A program made the position numbers and the translations under genes. The notes under the pieces were generated by a model, which saw only the letters and a list, made by a program, of their open reading frames with translations, was not told where the DNA came from and did no database searches. 64,000 nt of DNA, taken from NCBI GenBank assembly GCA_013397455.1, contig VYZB01000389.1:186001-250000 (forward strand), read 5' to 3'. Every line of letters starts with the position of its first letter. The first letter of the stretch is position 1. The DNA comes from Crotophaga sulcirostris. Taxonomy: Eukaryota > Chordata > Aves > Cuculiformes > Crotophagidae. This document shows positions 38,701 to 52,991 of this stretch, piece after piece.

Positions 38701-41700
38701 TGTCCTTCTCCTATTCTCAGCCTCTAAGATTTATTCTGCACACTTGTGACTGGCCTGCTTTTCTTTATCATGGGGGAGAATATCTCATGCTGCCTCCCCA
38801 ACAGTCACCTACTTGCAACAATTGCATAATCTTGGACTAAGGCTGTCCAAGTTATTCTAACAAATGTCTTTTCTAATTTGGAGGAGTTGGGAAGGAGTAT
38901 GTTCCTGATAAGCCACCTGAGCATTTTCAAATGCATTAAGGATGTTTCTAGTTCCCTGGTAAGCTGTACTAAATCTGCAACTCCAGAGGGAGCAGTTGGC
39001 TTTTTGAGAGAAAGCAGAGATTCACAGGGGTTGCAGGTGGCCTAAAACAAGTAGGATTTCTCTCTCAATGCTTCATGGGTCATTCCACCTGTAACTGAGA
39101 ATTGCAGCTCTGTGGGTCTCAGCTCTTTGCCATCAGGCAGTTTGACATCTCTAATTTAAAATGTAAATAAATGTTTAAAATTCGAGATGTATTCTTTCAC
39201 TACTTGTAAAGCATTGTATTATTCCATCACCATTCTGCCTTACTCTGCCACTACTCAACTGCTATTTTTTGCTTTTGTTTTGTGTGTTATGTTGCCAATA
39301 TTCTCTGAACACCTCGGGCTGAGACATTAGGCTCAGATGTGGAACTCTGTCAAGCAACTTGTGAATTCGCATGTGTCACATTATCAGAAGCTGTCATTTA
39401 CTGTATTACATTTCTGATTAAAATCTTCAATCAGAGAAATTAAGCTAAAGGCTAGTAAGGTACATTCATTCCTGCCTGCTGACAATGTTGCTGTAAGCAG
39501 CCTTTGAAGGGTAATTAATTCAGTACCATACACTGGACCCTTTTTGTAGGCAATTTGCAGCGAGTCAAATAGCTTGCCAGCAGCATGCATTAAAAATATT
39601 CGGCAAAGAAACAAGCTAAAAACCTTCCTGAGAACAGCAGTTGATAAAAAAAACCCCAATCTGTTATATCCTGCTACATGCAGTAGGTCAAACCCAGTCC
39701 TGATGTAAGCAAGTACATTTCCATTTATTCAGAATGTGTCTAATCTGCCTTTCAGCGCGTCATAGTTTAAGTTGGGAACTTGTAAAAGCCCAGTACAAAT
39801 GACATAGCTTTGGCATAATAAAAAGCAAAATATGTTTTGAAAACATTTAGCTCCTTAACATTAATTTTGGTGTAGTATTTAGCCATGGATTAACACAACA
39901 CCCTGACTGCATTGCAGAAGCCAAATGTCAAAAAATTAGATTTAAGATGAAGTTCAAGATGCAAATGCAAAAGGATGGATTTCACAATAGTTGTCAGAAC
40001 AACTAGTTTTAGTATTACAGATGATGTTCAAAATTCCAGGATACGGCAGGGACAAAACACTTTCAGCATGAAGGACAGATAATCTTCACCATTTTTTGAT
40101 AGCTTTCACAAATCTATTCAAATTTACTTTGGCTTTAGCTACAGCAAGATTCATGTAAACATCACACATACTGGAGTTCCAATGACCTAGGGTACAGTAA
40201 AACACTGCACAATGTCATTTGACTCAGAAGACTGAAAATATTGGATAGATGTTTCTTCCTTAATCCTCCTAATGGCCTCAGAGAGCTCTTGCAAAGGAGA
40301 AAAAAAAAAAAAAAAAGTCAAAATTTGAGCACCAGTGGGAATGGATGCCAGTGCTCCAAAATAAACGGCTATTTCATCCAGTCCATCTAAAAATTCTTGT
40401 TGAACCACCAACGCTATAAAATAAGTGACATTGCAGGCAGCGATGACTTAATATCATCTGCCTGGACACAACCTTTTCAGCAACAAGAAGATTAAAACTC
40501 CCTAAGCATTCTTTGGTCTATACTAGATAGGCAGGATCACAGATTTCTGATTTTTTTTTTTACTGTAGTAACAGTTGTCGTTCTATATTTTTTCAGTAAT
40601 CTTAATCCCCAGGAGAAGAACAAACACTAGATGACAGTCAGATTGACAATGTCAGAGGAAGATTTCTGAACAGAGGCAGTACAGCCAGGCTGTTGCCTCC
40701 TCTTGAGATCTGTCATCCTTGAGGAAAATTCTGGCAGTTTTTAATAATATTTGACTTATGGATGAGCAATTTTTCAACAGCCTGGAAGACTTGAGGATCA
40801 AGCAAAGTGTGGACCAATGAACTCCTCGGGTGCCCAGCACATTGCAGATTACTGTTCACAAAACCCAGGAGACATGGCACAGTGCAAGTCTCCAGGCACT
40901 GCCCTGATTCCAAAGATACCGCCAGCCTCATTTGCATCCCAGTGATCTTCTCACCAAACTAACTAGAAATTTCTTTACAATGGGAGGAAATAATATCTTG
41001 GATATGAACAGTGCATCAACACAAGTACAAGTCATATTCCTCAGTGGCATAAAGTATCAAACCATGATGAGGGTGGGCTGCTGCTCGCACACGAGCCTTC
41101 ACTGCTCTTCGTTCTTCAAACGCATGGCAGATATCAGGGTAAAGAAATGAAATACTATACTCAGAAAAAGCTTTTAAATCCAAGTTAAATCCTATCAATG
41201 ATAGCTTTAAAAGATCAGTTCCTTATATCTACAAAAGCACGCTGATGGGATTACGTGCAATCTGGCTGCTAACATTTGCAATGTCATAGAACATTGTACA
41301 GGCAATTTGAGTGCTCACCTCCTCCCTGAAAACATCTCACTGTGAGGCATTTTGATGAAGAAAATCTTTCACTGGTGGATTTTAGTTTAAACAGTGTACA
41401 GCCCACCATGGACCTCAAACCAGGTGCAATGGCACCATTCCATCAGCAAGAGACTGGCAGGTATGTGCTTTACATGGAGTTCATTTTCATGCCCTATTGT
41501 TCTGCATATTTATATCACGCTCTTGCATTATTAATAGTGATTAAACGTTTAGGTATTTCAGATCAATAAAGACTCTGTTTACATATTTACTTTATTAAAA
41601 ATTAACAAGGTAAAAAGAGAAAGTGTACTGAATTTGTGCACAGCTATGGAATGAAGTCAAGGTTGTAACCTAAGTGCTATGTACTATATTGTGAAAAAAA

Positions 41701-42526
41701 AAATCCTTATGCCCTTATTACTGGAACATGGTTTATCTAATGTACAGGCCTAGTTGACAGGGTAATAGTTAGGTGATGTGGATGATTTGTGGATCTCTCT
41801 GTCAGCATGTAAGTTGTAGCTTCCCAGGTGAACTACAGCATAAAACCTTATGTGCCCCCGTATTTCAAATGTTCAGGAAAATATGTGTTACCAGGTTTTC
41901 TAAGGAACTAAGTGCCCCTTTCCTACTGCAGTAGTTTTCCTGTTAAAGGGCAAGCCAATCTCACAAACACTCAGAAATCGCTCTACATCTTAAGACCAAC
42001 AGCCAGCACAAAATTATGAACTCCACACTGGTCTATCAACACGCAGTAAAACCAAAAAACTTTTTTAGTTAGGTAGCTTGATTATACATAAGTGACACAT
42101 GTTAAATTTATTACACTGTAAATACCAATCTAATTCTATTGGGCAGAACTGTGACTGAATACAGTGCATATGAATCTAACTTGTCCTTCTGCTCCCTGCC
42201 ATCATATGTATCTATGGCATAATGGGCTGAAATTCCTCCCACTTATTATCTGAGATGGTTTACCTTCCACAACTGGCAAAGTCTTGTTGATAAGAGTGCT
42301 AGAGTTTGTTGTTGTGACACTTTTGTGAGCTAGATAGGTAGTAATGAGGATCTGATAAATGAGATTTCAGCTGCTGGGATTTAAATGTTTGCTAACCTTT
42401 TAAGCATGTTTTGATCATCAATGAAGAATTCTCAGCTATCCAGGTATCGTTGTTTTTTTCCTAGTTAAATAATTTCATTGCAGTTCTCAATATTCAAAAA
42501 AGTCTTTTATCTATAAGAAGACTCAC
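35704..42526 (-). other. TENM1: TENM1 intron, about 6.8 kb
   Basis: This phase-2 intron contains an old minus-oriented CR1 remnant (36414-36660) and an A-run near 40299-40317. Otherwise it is AT-rich unique sequence. The plus-strand open frame at 38553-38840 has no recognisable domain. Confidence 0.85.
36414..36660 (-). mobile_element. Degraded CR1 LINE fragment
   Basis: It starts ggatcacagaatcaccgaaa. Farther in, cattccaatgcttctgcatg and aaatttttcctactgtctaa followed by tttgaatctccactgctgcc align by eye with the CR1 3' region in reverse. It is much more diverged than the other copies, so it is probably old. Confidence 0.6.
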
Positions 42527-42743
42527 CTGCTCTCAATTGAGACATCTCCTGGGATTACATGTGTGCTTTCCTTCCCAATAAGGAATCTGATTCGATCATA
42601 AAAAAGCCTTGGAGGATGCTGAGAAAAAGGTGGTTGGCTGTGCTGGATAAGGTCAAGGGGATCAGGCGAACCCTGGCAGAGAGGACTTGCATAACAATTG
42701 CTTTGCTGACAACAGTCGGGGTCTACACAGTCTGTCAAGCCAT
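42527..42743 (-). CDS. TENM1: TENM1 exon: cysteine-rich region
   Basis: This 217-nt exon (phase 1 in, phase 2 out) begins [17 protein letters not shown] and continues through [15 protein letters not shown] to [13 protein letters not shown]. It ends in S-I-E-S-R at the border of the next domain. This is the conserved Cys-rich linker between the teneurin EGF stalk and the transthyretin-like domain; the D-P-L-D-(L/I)-I-Q run is a family hallmark. The acceptor is ccatttcag and the donor gtgagt. The exon is flanked by the largest complete introns on this side of the gene, about 10.2 kb upstream and 6.8 kb downstream. Confidence 0.94.
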
Positions 42744-45700
42744 CTGAAATGGAAAGAATGGAAAGTTCAGGAAACTGAGTGATTCTGAGAATAAAGCACA
42801 ACCTTCACTACGAGGGAACACAGGGGGCATATAATCAATTGGAAGGCATGCTGATTATGACACATTCAAACTCAATAAAGCATTAATGTACATGCTTAGT
42901 CCAGGAGGGATATTTCTCTCTAGTCATTAGCATTGTATCACCTCATAAAATCCCCATACAATGAGAAAACAGAACATACAAAGTAAATGAATAGGGAAGA
43001 GTGGGACTGTCCTCACTGCAGAACAGGCAGAAGAAGAAAACCACTACCCAATACTTGTTAGTCCAACTTGTAAATGATCCACACTGTGCAGCTGATATGG
43101 CTAATATTCTTTTATTGTCACTACTGTCCTCTCACACCTGTGAAGAATACACATATGCTAACCAGCCTGCAATAATGAAGTCTGAAATGTTATCTAACTC
43201 TTACAAGCATCCTCACTACAACAGTAAAAAAGGTATATATTATAGCTGTGTGGATTCTATTTTAAGCCCTACATTAGTCTGACCAGTCCACTAGGATGTT
43301 TACCTTTCATTTATAGGTTGCAATACTAAAACTATCCAAAAAGGGCACAATTGTGACTATAGCTCTTTTGTAGTTTGTGATATAGAAATACACACCTTGA
43401 TGTAGGCTCTATCCCAATGACCTGACAGACACAGTGTTCTCCATGGATGTTTGCACCAGGAAAACAAATTTGGAAAGTTAAAATAAGCCTATTCCTCCTC
43501 CCTCCATTTTAAAAGATGAAAATTGGGAGAAATAACTGATTTTTTTCGAAAAACTACATTTCTTCATGGACAAATTTGCAACAACACCTGTAGCTGGGAT
43601 TCTTTTACTTAAATGTCCAAAGTTTATGATGACAAGCGAAGCACAGAAATGTATCTAACTTAAGCACCTAAATAAAACTTAAAATTAGGCTATTGGCATT
43701 TAATTGCTTCCATCAGCAGCTTAGACGTCCAAACTGCCTAAATTACACACTCACTCAGAAACAGATTTAATAAGGTATGATAAAATGTCCAACTATCTTC
43801 TTAAACATCTATTTTATGACTTAGCTGTTTCTAACTCGCTTGGACTGACAAGCACACTAATGCACATAAAACAGATTAAGGCATTGTATCCTTCAACAAA
43901 GACAGCTCTTTGCATTTTTAACAAGGTCCGTTCAGACGGGGAGTCATCACAGAGTTGTATGGATTTCCCTTGCGTTATAATTGCAAGGCTATAGGATCAA
44001 CATACTGCCAGATATTTTCAGTTCATGCTTTGACTTTTCATGCTCTGTTCATACCGATGCTTCGGTGCCTATGAACTTGTACCTCCAAAGGGCAAACTGC
44101 GTTATCAGGGAAGCTGCCTCTGTTTTGTTATTTACTTTAATGGGCGCGAGACCAATCCTCAGACAACTCTGCTCTTTTCTGAATAGAGCATGCTGCACTG
44201 TGTGAATACTCAGTAAATAACAGCATAAAATATTCACTTTGAAAAGAAAGCAAAAGCCCTGCGACAGAACAAACAAGTATTAAGAAATGGGCTTTCCTGG
44301 AATCTGAAAATCCTAGCCTGACCTTGAGCAAGGTAATTACTCGGTTAAGCAAAAAAAATATTAACAAATCTCTTCTACTTCAGCTGGGAAATCAGCTAGA
44401 GCAGGCTAGTTTTTGTGATAATGAGTGAAGGGCAACTGTAGGTAGTTGGCAACACTAATCTAAGATACTTGCATAGCTACAGGTCAGTGTGCGCTTCAAA
44501 GTCTTTCCACATTCCCCCAATCCTGGACATACCAGTCATTTGCTAGCAGTGGGAGAAAAGCTTCACAGAGGAAATGCTGAGTTTATTGACTTCAGGTCTT
44601 GCCACTTTATATTCAGGAAAAGTGTTTCCTCTTTTTTATCCAAAGAATGAAACTTTCTATATTCTTAATAAATGAACTGAAAAGCATCAAACTGCTGCTA
44701 GATTCTACAAGACTGCAAATATGAAAGGATTCTACTAGACTTGAAAAGGCAATGAAGAAATTGAAAGCTCTTGCTTTTCCTTTATGCTGGGGCAGATCCC
44801 TGTGGAGGGCTCGGATGTGGCTACGCGTAGTCCTTCAGGTCTGGTCTCTGCGGGTCGAATGGTTATGGCAGCGCCAAGTCTTGTTCAAGGAGTCAAGGTA
44901 CTTTCTGGAAGGTACTCATTTCTACAAGCTGACTCCTATCTGCCTGGGAAACTTGACAAACAATGGTCTGGCAGAATAAGTACTTATCAGAAAAAAGGCA
45001 ACTTATTTCAGAATAGCAGTATCCACGGGGAAGCTATTTTAGAGTAATTTATTTCACAGTAGCTATTCTGATTAATTTTTATCTTGTCAAGAAGCCATTA
45101 GACGTGGGAACTGAGATGACCTGATTCTCTCATTTATTTAAGAAATAAACATGAAAAGTCATAGAAATATTAGAATATGAAGATTTGCTTAGAAAAGAAA
45201 TAGTTGTAAAAATAGCAATTAAATACTTTGCTTTATCTAATATAGTCCTCATTCTTCTTTGCTTTGGTAAACAGTTTACATGTCAGGCTAAAAACACTGT
45301 GCATTCATGCTGTACACAAAAAGAAACCAAGTAAAGTTTCCATCTTCCAGTCAGACTCAATTTTCATCTTTTCTTTGCAGTTTACTTGGCAGCAAAGCGA
45401 TGATTGGTATAAACTTTTACAGGTTCTGCTAATGGAGTTATTTTGGTTTGAAATACTTGCGCCTGGTTTCATTTGCCTCTCCAAGCTCTCAGGGCTACAA
45501 AAGGGTGGGTTTTGCATTAGGTGGGGTGTGAAGTCCCAGAAGCACGTCTGAATAACTTATGTGAGAATGGCATTTGTTCTAACACCACCAGGAACGTATG
45601 AAGCACTGGATACATCAGAAACAGCTCATAGCCTTGGTAGCAGAGGCTGCGAAGTTGTCAGAGATAAAAATTGCTAACCAAAATATAAATATTAATCTAA

Positions 45701-47636
45701 AGTTGGAGTCTTCTGGATTGCAAATTATCATTGATGGTTTATTTCTCTTGCATCCTGTATTTTTTTTTCTCTTCATTGATTGGGTGACAATTTACTTTGA
45801 TCTTCCCTCTCAACCATGCAGAATGAAACAAGATAGGCCTGGAGAAGACACTCTGTGGACAGTGAGGCAGGAGGTGCAGCAGCACCAGCTCCTCTATGGA
45901 CATTTAACACCACGTGTTTGGTTCAGGTCTAATTCAGGCCACTGGGTATACGTATTTAAGAATTATTAACTAGAATTTTCTGAATAATGTAACTTCTAGC
46001 TTTTTTCCAAACAATCAAACAGTGTTTAGAAATAAAATCAACTTGGATAAAATGGAAAAAATATTTTTCACATGCTGTACTGAAGTAAAAGAACAAAATA
46101 CCTATTTTGAGGCAAACAGGGAGTGCTTAAGCCAAAATAAAATCTTTGTTCCACTTTAGGTTCATTTAAGACTTTGTTTTTATCTTAGGCAATTTAAAAG
46201 AAAAAAAAAAAACCCAACCAAATCTAAAACCCAAGAAGAAACAACTGTAATTCAATATGATACCCATTAAAATGAACCAGGCAAAACGAACTGGTACAGA
46301 ATCAAAACTTACATATGGAGGTAGTTTATGATAATGGAAATTATATCAGTAGGTGTCTGTGTTTCAACAAACTAAGCTTATTTGAAATGAGATTTTTAAT
46401 CTAGAACAACTCAGAAAAACAAATCTTGTTTAGAAACTATAGCATCAAACTTGGCAACCTGAAAACGTTACAAATCTATTAGTCAGTTCTCAACTAATGG
46501 TCACAATTTTTAGTTAAGCCTTCTTATCAGGAACCAACTTTTAAAAAACTCACCATGTTAAGAAAACAGCAGGCTTTCTATTAAATCTCAGGAGGCAAGT
46601 GTCAGGAGTACGAACAAACTACTATAAACAGCAAAAACTGTAATTCATACAGCAGGGGAACCTATATACTGAAGTTTTTACTGTCACTTACCACAAAGTG
46701 CATCACAGCATAGGTGCAGATTAAAATATATTACAGAGGTGTACATAATTTTGCTTTGCTTTTAGCATTTTAGAATTCGTTTTATATAAAACGCAGTCAG
46801 GCACCTTCAAGGTGTGCTACAGATTTATATAATAAAGTGATTCAGATTTTGATGAGTCTGAAATTATGGTTTCACAACTTCCAGATATGTTGTTTTGTAT
46901 GCAAGGGATACTGATGGACCAGGAGCTTTGTTTTAGTAAGTAAATTAGACAATTAAAATGACTGCAAATATGGGAACATCACACAATAACTCATGTTGCT
47001 GAAAATGGGTCCATGTTCACAATTAGTACAAATGGTTGAGGTAGTGGAACACCACAAGAACATGAAAGAAGTACTCGGTGGGATCACTAGTAAGGGAAGT
47101 AAAGAACAAAGCAGTTCTAATTTTGGCAGCAGTGGCTTCTCAGTGCAGCACACAACAACGTTCACAGCAGCTTCTTTTCTATTAAGGCACGGAGAAGCTT
47201 TATTGACTGGATTTGAAAACAACAAATTCAATCAGACTCTACCTCCCACATTACTGGGTTAGTCATTTTAATAAACCATCCACTGTCATTAGGCTCTGAC
47301 AAAGAAGAATGTAAATAGTTAGCAACAATATTTAAAATTGCTGCTCTTCTGATTTGAAGTTCACCAGAAGAGCAGAGTCCTCGCCCCTTCAAGCTTTTGT
47401 CACACATGGAGAAGACACTACTAATGGTAACTACAATAGGTGTGGAGTTTTCCGGTTAATGCCAAAGCCAGAATGCTATGAGATGTGTTGAATACAGTTA
47501 TGAGGTGCGTGCTCATACATGGATGCTGGCACTCACAAACACACTTACTAGTGAAGACACTTGCTCAGTCACATGAAAATCGGCCCATCTCTAAGCAATA
47601 TACTATACTTAGTACAAATAATACCTGTGATGTTAG

Positions 47637-47731
47637 TTTAGATGATGAGTTGGTGTTAGTGTTGGGTTACAGGCTGGACTCGATGATCTCGAAGGTCCTT
47701 TCCTACCTTGCAATACTGTGATACTGTGATT
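47637..47731 (+). mobile_element. Very short CR1 LINE tail, TACTGTGA subfamily
   Basis: Only about 95 bp: gtttagatgatgagttggtg, then gttggactcgatgatctcga-like sequence and TACTGTGATACTGTGA. The 5' truncation point is close to that of the copy at 58211. Confidence 0.88.
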
Positions 47732-49869
47732 TTCACTGCTGCAGAGCAACCCAGAGGTGTGTGCAGAAATGCTCACCCCAGTGTGCTGTACTGATCCTTC
47801 TGTACTGAGCCAGTGAGTGCAAGCCAGCAACGGAGTTACAAGAACTATGTCCAGAACTTTTACCAGAACAGTAAAAAATGGGCTCTAAGTTTCACCTTGC
47901 AGTAAGCAGATTTTTTTCTCTGAAATCTTTATGCAGGACAACCTAAAAAACTCAGCTCTTGAAAGATCTGAGCTTTTTGGTACACACGCACGATCAATTT
48001 TTCAATTCTATTATTGTTTGTGAAAAAGATCCGCAGGAGTCTTCAACTTACATTTGCCTGCTTTCTTTTACAGATTCCAAATAAGAATTAAACAATGACT
48101 GTGCTGACTTGTTTCACCACAGGCTCTGTTAAGTCCAATTAGTGTTGCCAGGAATCTAAGCAAACTGAATCGAAGAGCAACTTCAGAAGAGACTGAGCAG
48201 CAGTAACTGTCATGAGTCTCTCACGTTTATTTGTATGCACTAATCCAAACTGCTTCTCAAATTTTAGCCATAAAACATAGAATGCAGCTATGTATTACAA
48301 TGCTTCTAAGTGGGAACACTGGTGTTTGTATAAGGACATGGGAAATGCACCAGTGTGCCTATGGAAAGGCTGCAGTGTTTTATCCAGTGAGTACCAGTGG
48401 TGTTTGGCCTTTGACACACAGGAGAATGCAAATATATTAGGGTATGTTTTTCAGAAACTGTAAGCATCCCTAGGGAGTCCTCGCTGCTCAGCAACAATGA
48501 AAACCATTCCCATCAGTATTATTTATATTGTGTAATAATAGCATATTACTTATATATGGACTCAATATCTCTGTGATGGATAGGTTATTAAAATGCCAAT
48601 GGATGGGTCAGAAATACATCAATATTTCAGCAGCACTGGTTATCAACCCAAGGCTATGCTGAGTCATATATTTTCATGTGCTTGGAGAAGCTTGAAGAAA
48701 GCTACAATAACTGTCTGAAGTGACTGAAAGGATATTTGGGAGAATTCAAAGCCTGCAGTAAATAGTAATTTCCTTAAAAACAACCAGCAGAGATTGATTC
48801 TCGAATGAAAACTAAAACAATGAAAAGATAGGCAGGCAAATTTGAAAAAGAGATTTGTATCAAAAAAATTAATGGGAGTGACAGGCTGCAACTTTCACCA
48901 TAAGACAAAGACCTGCATGTGCAGCAGCAATGTAAATACCTGTCAGAATAGCAGGTAAATGTGGCTTGGTAGGCTGGGGGGCTGAGCTGCGGGCTGGTGC
49001 TGAGCACCCTGTGTGTCCCAGTGCTGTGGCACAGCAAGCTCCGTCTCCTTGCACCCAGGACACAGGCATTTGCCTTTGCAGAACTCAGCAGAGCTTTCAA
49101 GCAGTCTCTGGCAGGTGCTGAAGCTTCCAAATGAGTCTAACACAATGGCAGGACAAGAGAAAATGACCTGCTCAGAATAGCTACACTATCATCTTATAAA
49201 CTGAAAATGAAATCACATCTATCATGACAATGGAAGAAGGACAATAAGAAATGGGGCGTAATGTGATGCTGAGGGAAGCCACAGTGAGGGAAAGGCCCCA
49301 CCACAAAGGACATCTGCTTGACTTCTTGGCATTATTTAATGGACATCACACTGCTAACAGACTGCAGATGCACTCCGCAAGAGCAAGTGCAAACCATGCT
49401 GTTGTGCATCTGTTATAATGCTGAGACCTTTTCAATGATATTTGTAGTGATATTTGAACAGGTAAACATGCCCTTAAGTCTGCAAGTAGGAAAAAGCTAA
49501 CAGAGAGTTACAAAATGGATTGGGAAAGGCAGTTCTGGTACAGTCAGGGTATAAGTACAGCTTATATACTAATGGGGCTCTGAACAAAATAATATTCTTC
49601 CTGCTCAGAAAAATATTTACCTGTGTGTTTAACCCTGCCACCACGGATCACTGCACTGAGGGGGAACTTGGTGCTTCACCATCTGTGGAACTGGGATGCT
49701 TGTGAAAATGCTTGTGGCTTACCTTTATGCTAATATACCAGTCCTTAAGAAATGAATTAAAATCTTCCTCCTTACCAAAGCTTTTGTGCTGTTACTACGG
49801 ACCAAACAATTACACACACTTCCTCATGCCAAATAAAAGACATTTTTTGATCCCTACAGTTGGAACATG

Positions 49870-49917
49870 AGTTCCAACTTCAGTTTCAACATTAGTTCCA
49901 ACTTCAGTTTCTAACAT
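49870..49917. repeat. 24-bp tandem duplication
   Basis: agttccaacttcagttt occurs at 49870 and again at 49894. A shorter inverted match (ttggaac) lies just before it. Confidence 0.85.
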
Positions 49918-50611
49918 GTTTTTTCCTACCATATATTTGAATGTTATTTTGATATAGTAAAAAGTCCATTTTTCAGACTCTGAAAGTACTGTATAATAAA
50001 TCAACTGGAAACTACACAAAATTATCACTCTGCCTAACTCCTGAAATAAGACTTTGTTCGAAACAATAATTGTTCAACTTTACTACAGATTTGTTCTTTG
50101 ATTGTGACTTTCTCCTAATGAACTTGAAGCACAAAACACTTCCTAAGGACTGATATGATGTTTGATTTAAACACAAATGGAATGAATAAGACCTTTGCTA
50201 GGTGAGAACACCACAATTTGGAATAAACGATGGCACTAAATTAGGCCTAGAGCAAGATATCGTGGACTAAATGCCACTGACTGAACATGACCACACTCTA
50301 AGGGCTTAGGAAGTTATCATCTGTCAGCTGAGTTTCTGTAACTCAACGGAGTGCATGCTCTTAACTCACCACAACTACAGCAAAAATGGTAATAGCTTCC
50401 ATCTTCATGAACCTAATCCAGTTATGTAGCTTGATGAAGGGCAACTCGTTATGCCACCACAATATTCTCGTAGTCTAAGGTACAACCTTCCAGTGAACAG
50501 AACTTAACGGGCAATGTCATGTCTCCTACCTGATGTCTGTTTTTACTGTTGTGTATGTATACAAACCCTGAAACACTAGGAATCAACTTCTGATTTCATA
50601 TTGTTTATGAA

Positions 50612-50677
50612 ATATATATATATATGAAATATATGAAATACATATATTATACCAGAGTACATATACTCTGGTATAAT
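50612..50677. repeat. AT microsatellite followed by a perfect 14-bp hairpin
   Basis: (AT)7 at 50612-50625 is followed by imperfect TATATGAAA units. Then attataccagagta (50646-50659) and its exact reverse complement (50664-50677) are separated by CATA. Confidence 0.9.
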
Positions 50678-51983
50678 TCCAATTACTTTCAGGGAATTTT
50701 TCTATTTTATGCTTATGCCAAATCAGGCCCTCTGAACTTCATATATAAAGAGAACTGGTTTTAATACGTAATATAATTTTCTTTTCTTATATAAAATTGA
50801 TTGTGAAGGAAACTTAATTACTTTTAGCCCATCTGTAGTAGTCAGATTAATTAAATATTTCTCTCTGCACTTATCTCTAATTGTAATGTCAACAGAGCTG
50901 TCCTAGTCCATGTTATTTTGCCATTAAAAAGGAAAGAGAAAATTACTTTAAAAACCTTCAGTGAAATGATGTTAAGTGTCTGCCTTAAACTGACAAATTC
51001 AAGGAGATTCAGAGTTAAAACTGCCAACTCTTTCAATAACTCACTGTTACTGCAGAATATAAAGCACCCAAAATCACAATACAGGGCAGTTTATACAGAG
51101 CCAGTTCATAGAGCGTATCAGAAAATGCTTTACATACATTACAGGCAAAACAGGGTTTTTGTGGACAGACTTAAAAATGCAGGGGAGTGAGTCAGTGGCT
51201 CGGACAGCAGGGGAGAGCATCAGACAGATGGGAAAGCCCGCGGGGGGCAGCGATGCCAGCTGTGGGACCTTGTGTGACAGGGATACACACCAGCACAGAG
51301 AGTGGGCAGAGAGAGGGCTGTCAAGAGGTCTTGGAAATAAGGGAGAAAAGGAAGGATAAGAGAGGAATAAGGTGATTTTGAATGGGGTTCAGAAATGAGA
51401 AAGCCTTTGCCAAAGGACAGCATGCTCTTAGAGCCCACAGGATACAAAATCAGAAGGACTCAAAATATATCTGTAAATGAGGAATCATCACTGAGTCAGA
51501 ATATTTCTATTGAGGCCCCACAGTGACCTCAGTTCTTGGCCCTAGATCAAGCTTAATTTATCAATGACTGAGAAGAAAACAGACAATAATCAAACCAAGT
51601 TTTGACACTAGAGTATGGGATCTCACCCAAGACACTGAGATGGTCTGTAAGTGTGACACAATAGTATAATATATATTTCAATATATTTCAGTGCAAAAGC
51701 TAAAGAAACTGTGTTTGGGGCAGACGTATTCACAATATGAAGGAGAAAGCTGCACAGCTCCGAGTACAGGGGAGAGCATGCTATAAAGTATGGAAGTAAG
51801 TAAAGGAGAGGAAAGTGACAGTCCTTCTTCACTGTTGAGTAAAGGAGCATTCCTAAAATAGATAGGAATAATAATTGACTCTGAGAACAATCAGTAAGGA
51901 ATGTTGTGGCTTTTCTCCCACTGGTAAGTTTGCAACAGAGTCTGGATGTTTTTCCTGAGAAAAAAGCACTAGCTTGTGTACTA

Positions 51984-52220
51984 GAATCATAGAATCACCC
52001 GAGCTGGAAGGGACATAATAGGATCATTGAGTTCAACTCCTGTCCCTACATAGGACACTCCCAACATTCACACTGTGGGTCTGAGGACACTGTCCAAATG
52101 CAGTTGGAATACTGACAGGCTTGGTGCAGTGACTGCTTCCCTGGGGAGCTGTTCCAGTGCTCCACCACCCGCTGGGTGAAGAACCTTTCCCTAATGTCCA
52201 ATCTAAACCTCCCCTGGTAC
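51984..52220 (-). mobile_element. CR1 LINE 3' end, reverse orientation
   Basis: It begins aatcatagaatcacccgagc, then has aactcctgtccctacatagg, tggggagctgttccagtgct and aagaacctttccctaatgtc. These are standard CR1 landmarks read in reverse. It is an ATTCTATGA-type copy. Confidence 0.88.
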
Positions 52221-52991
52221 ATTTTCATTTGGAAAGGAGGTAGAGACTAACTTCATAAAGAACTATGCTTTTCCCAGCAAACCTAAAACTTACACAGCCT
52301 TAGAACGAATCAAGACCACAAAGGTCTGAGGTAGGGAGCACCTAGTGTCAAATGTCCTGGTTCAACTGGAGGAAAACAGCAAAGGATTATTTTAGCCCAG
52401 GGCTCTGTTTATGGTACTTTCAAAAATGACTTCTGCATACTTTCTATGCTAGCTTCATCAACAGTTTTTCAAATGTAGGTCCAGATAATTGCAAGGTCTG
52501 CACTGTGTCTCAGTGGAAACATCACGAAAGATATTAATGTTAAAAAAGCATGGATGCTTTATGCTTGCAAATTTATTCATTTAATATTAACATTAAGACT
52601 AAACTCTGGATGCATTTTGACAGGCACAGAATTTTTTTCATTTGGGTATTCATTGGCTGTCTTTTCAGAAATAGACGACAGAGTTATCTTGAACATGAGG
52701 TAGAGTGGAAAGGAGATAGAAGAAATTACTTGTTACATGTTGTTCGTTTGTTTATTTTTAAGCAAAAAATCAAGTACTGGGGATGATGGGCATGGTACAT
52801 ACATAATTTCTGCCTTGACTAATATCTAGCACAAGGGTCTGTTCCCTCATAGATGAAATCAGTGGATCAACTGTCTTGAGCAAACAGACAAACATTGACA
52901 TTCTTTGACAAAAAGGAAAGTGTATACTACAACTATAGATTCAAATGACAATCAAGGATGAGACAAATAGGCAGAGAAACATGGATCATAC

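Larger units (their letters stand above)
42744..52991 (-). other. TENM1: TENM1 intron, about 10.2 kb
   Basis: This is the longest complete intron in the window (phase 1). It holds CR1 pieces at 47637-47731 and 51984-52220, a 24-bp tandem duplication at 49870-49917, and an AT microsatellite followed by a perfect hairpin at 50612-50677. The remainder is AT-rich sequence with no gene I can support. Confidence 0.85.

Noticed and set aside
40299..40317. A-run as a possible second retrocopy tail
   Set aside because: No AATAAA lies upstream and the neighbouring sequence is not GC-richer. A simple A-run is more likely.
45598..45969. 123-codon plus-strand open frame
   Set aside because: No domain was recognised, composition resembles the flanking intron, and there is no clear splice or promoter context.
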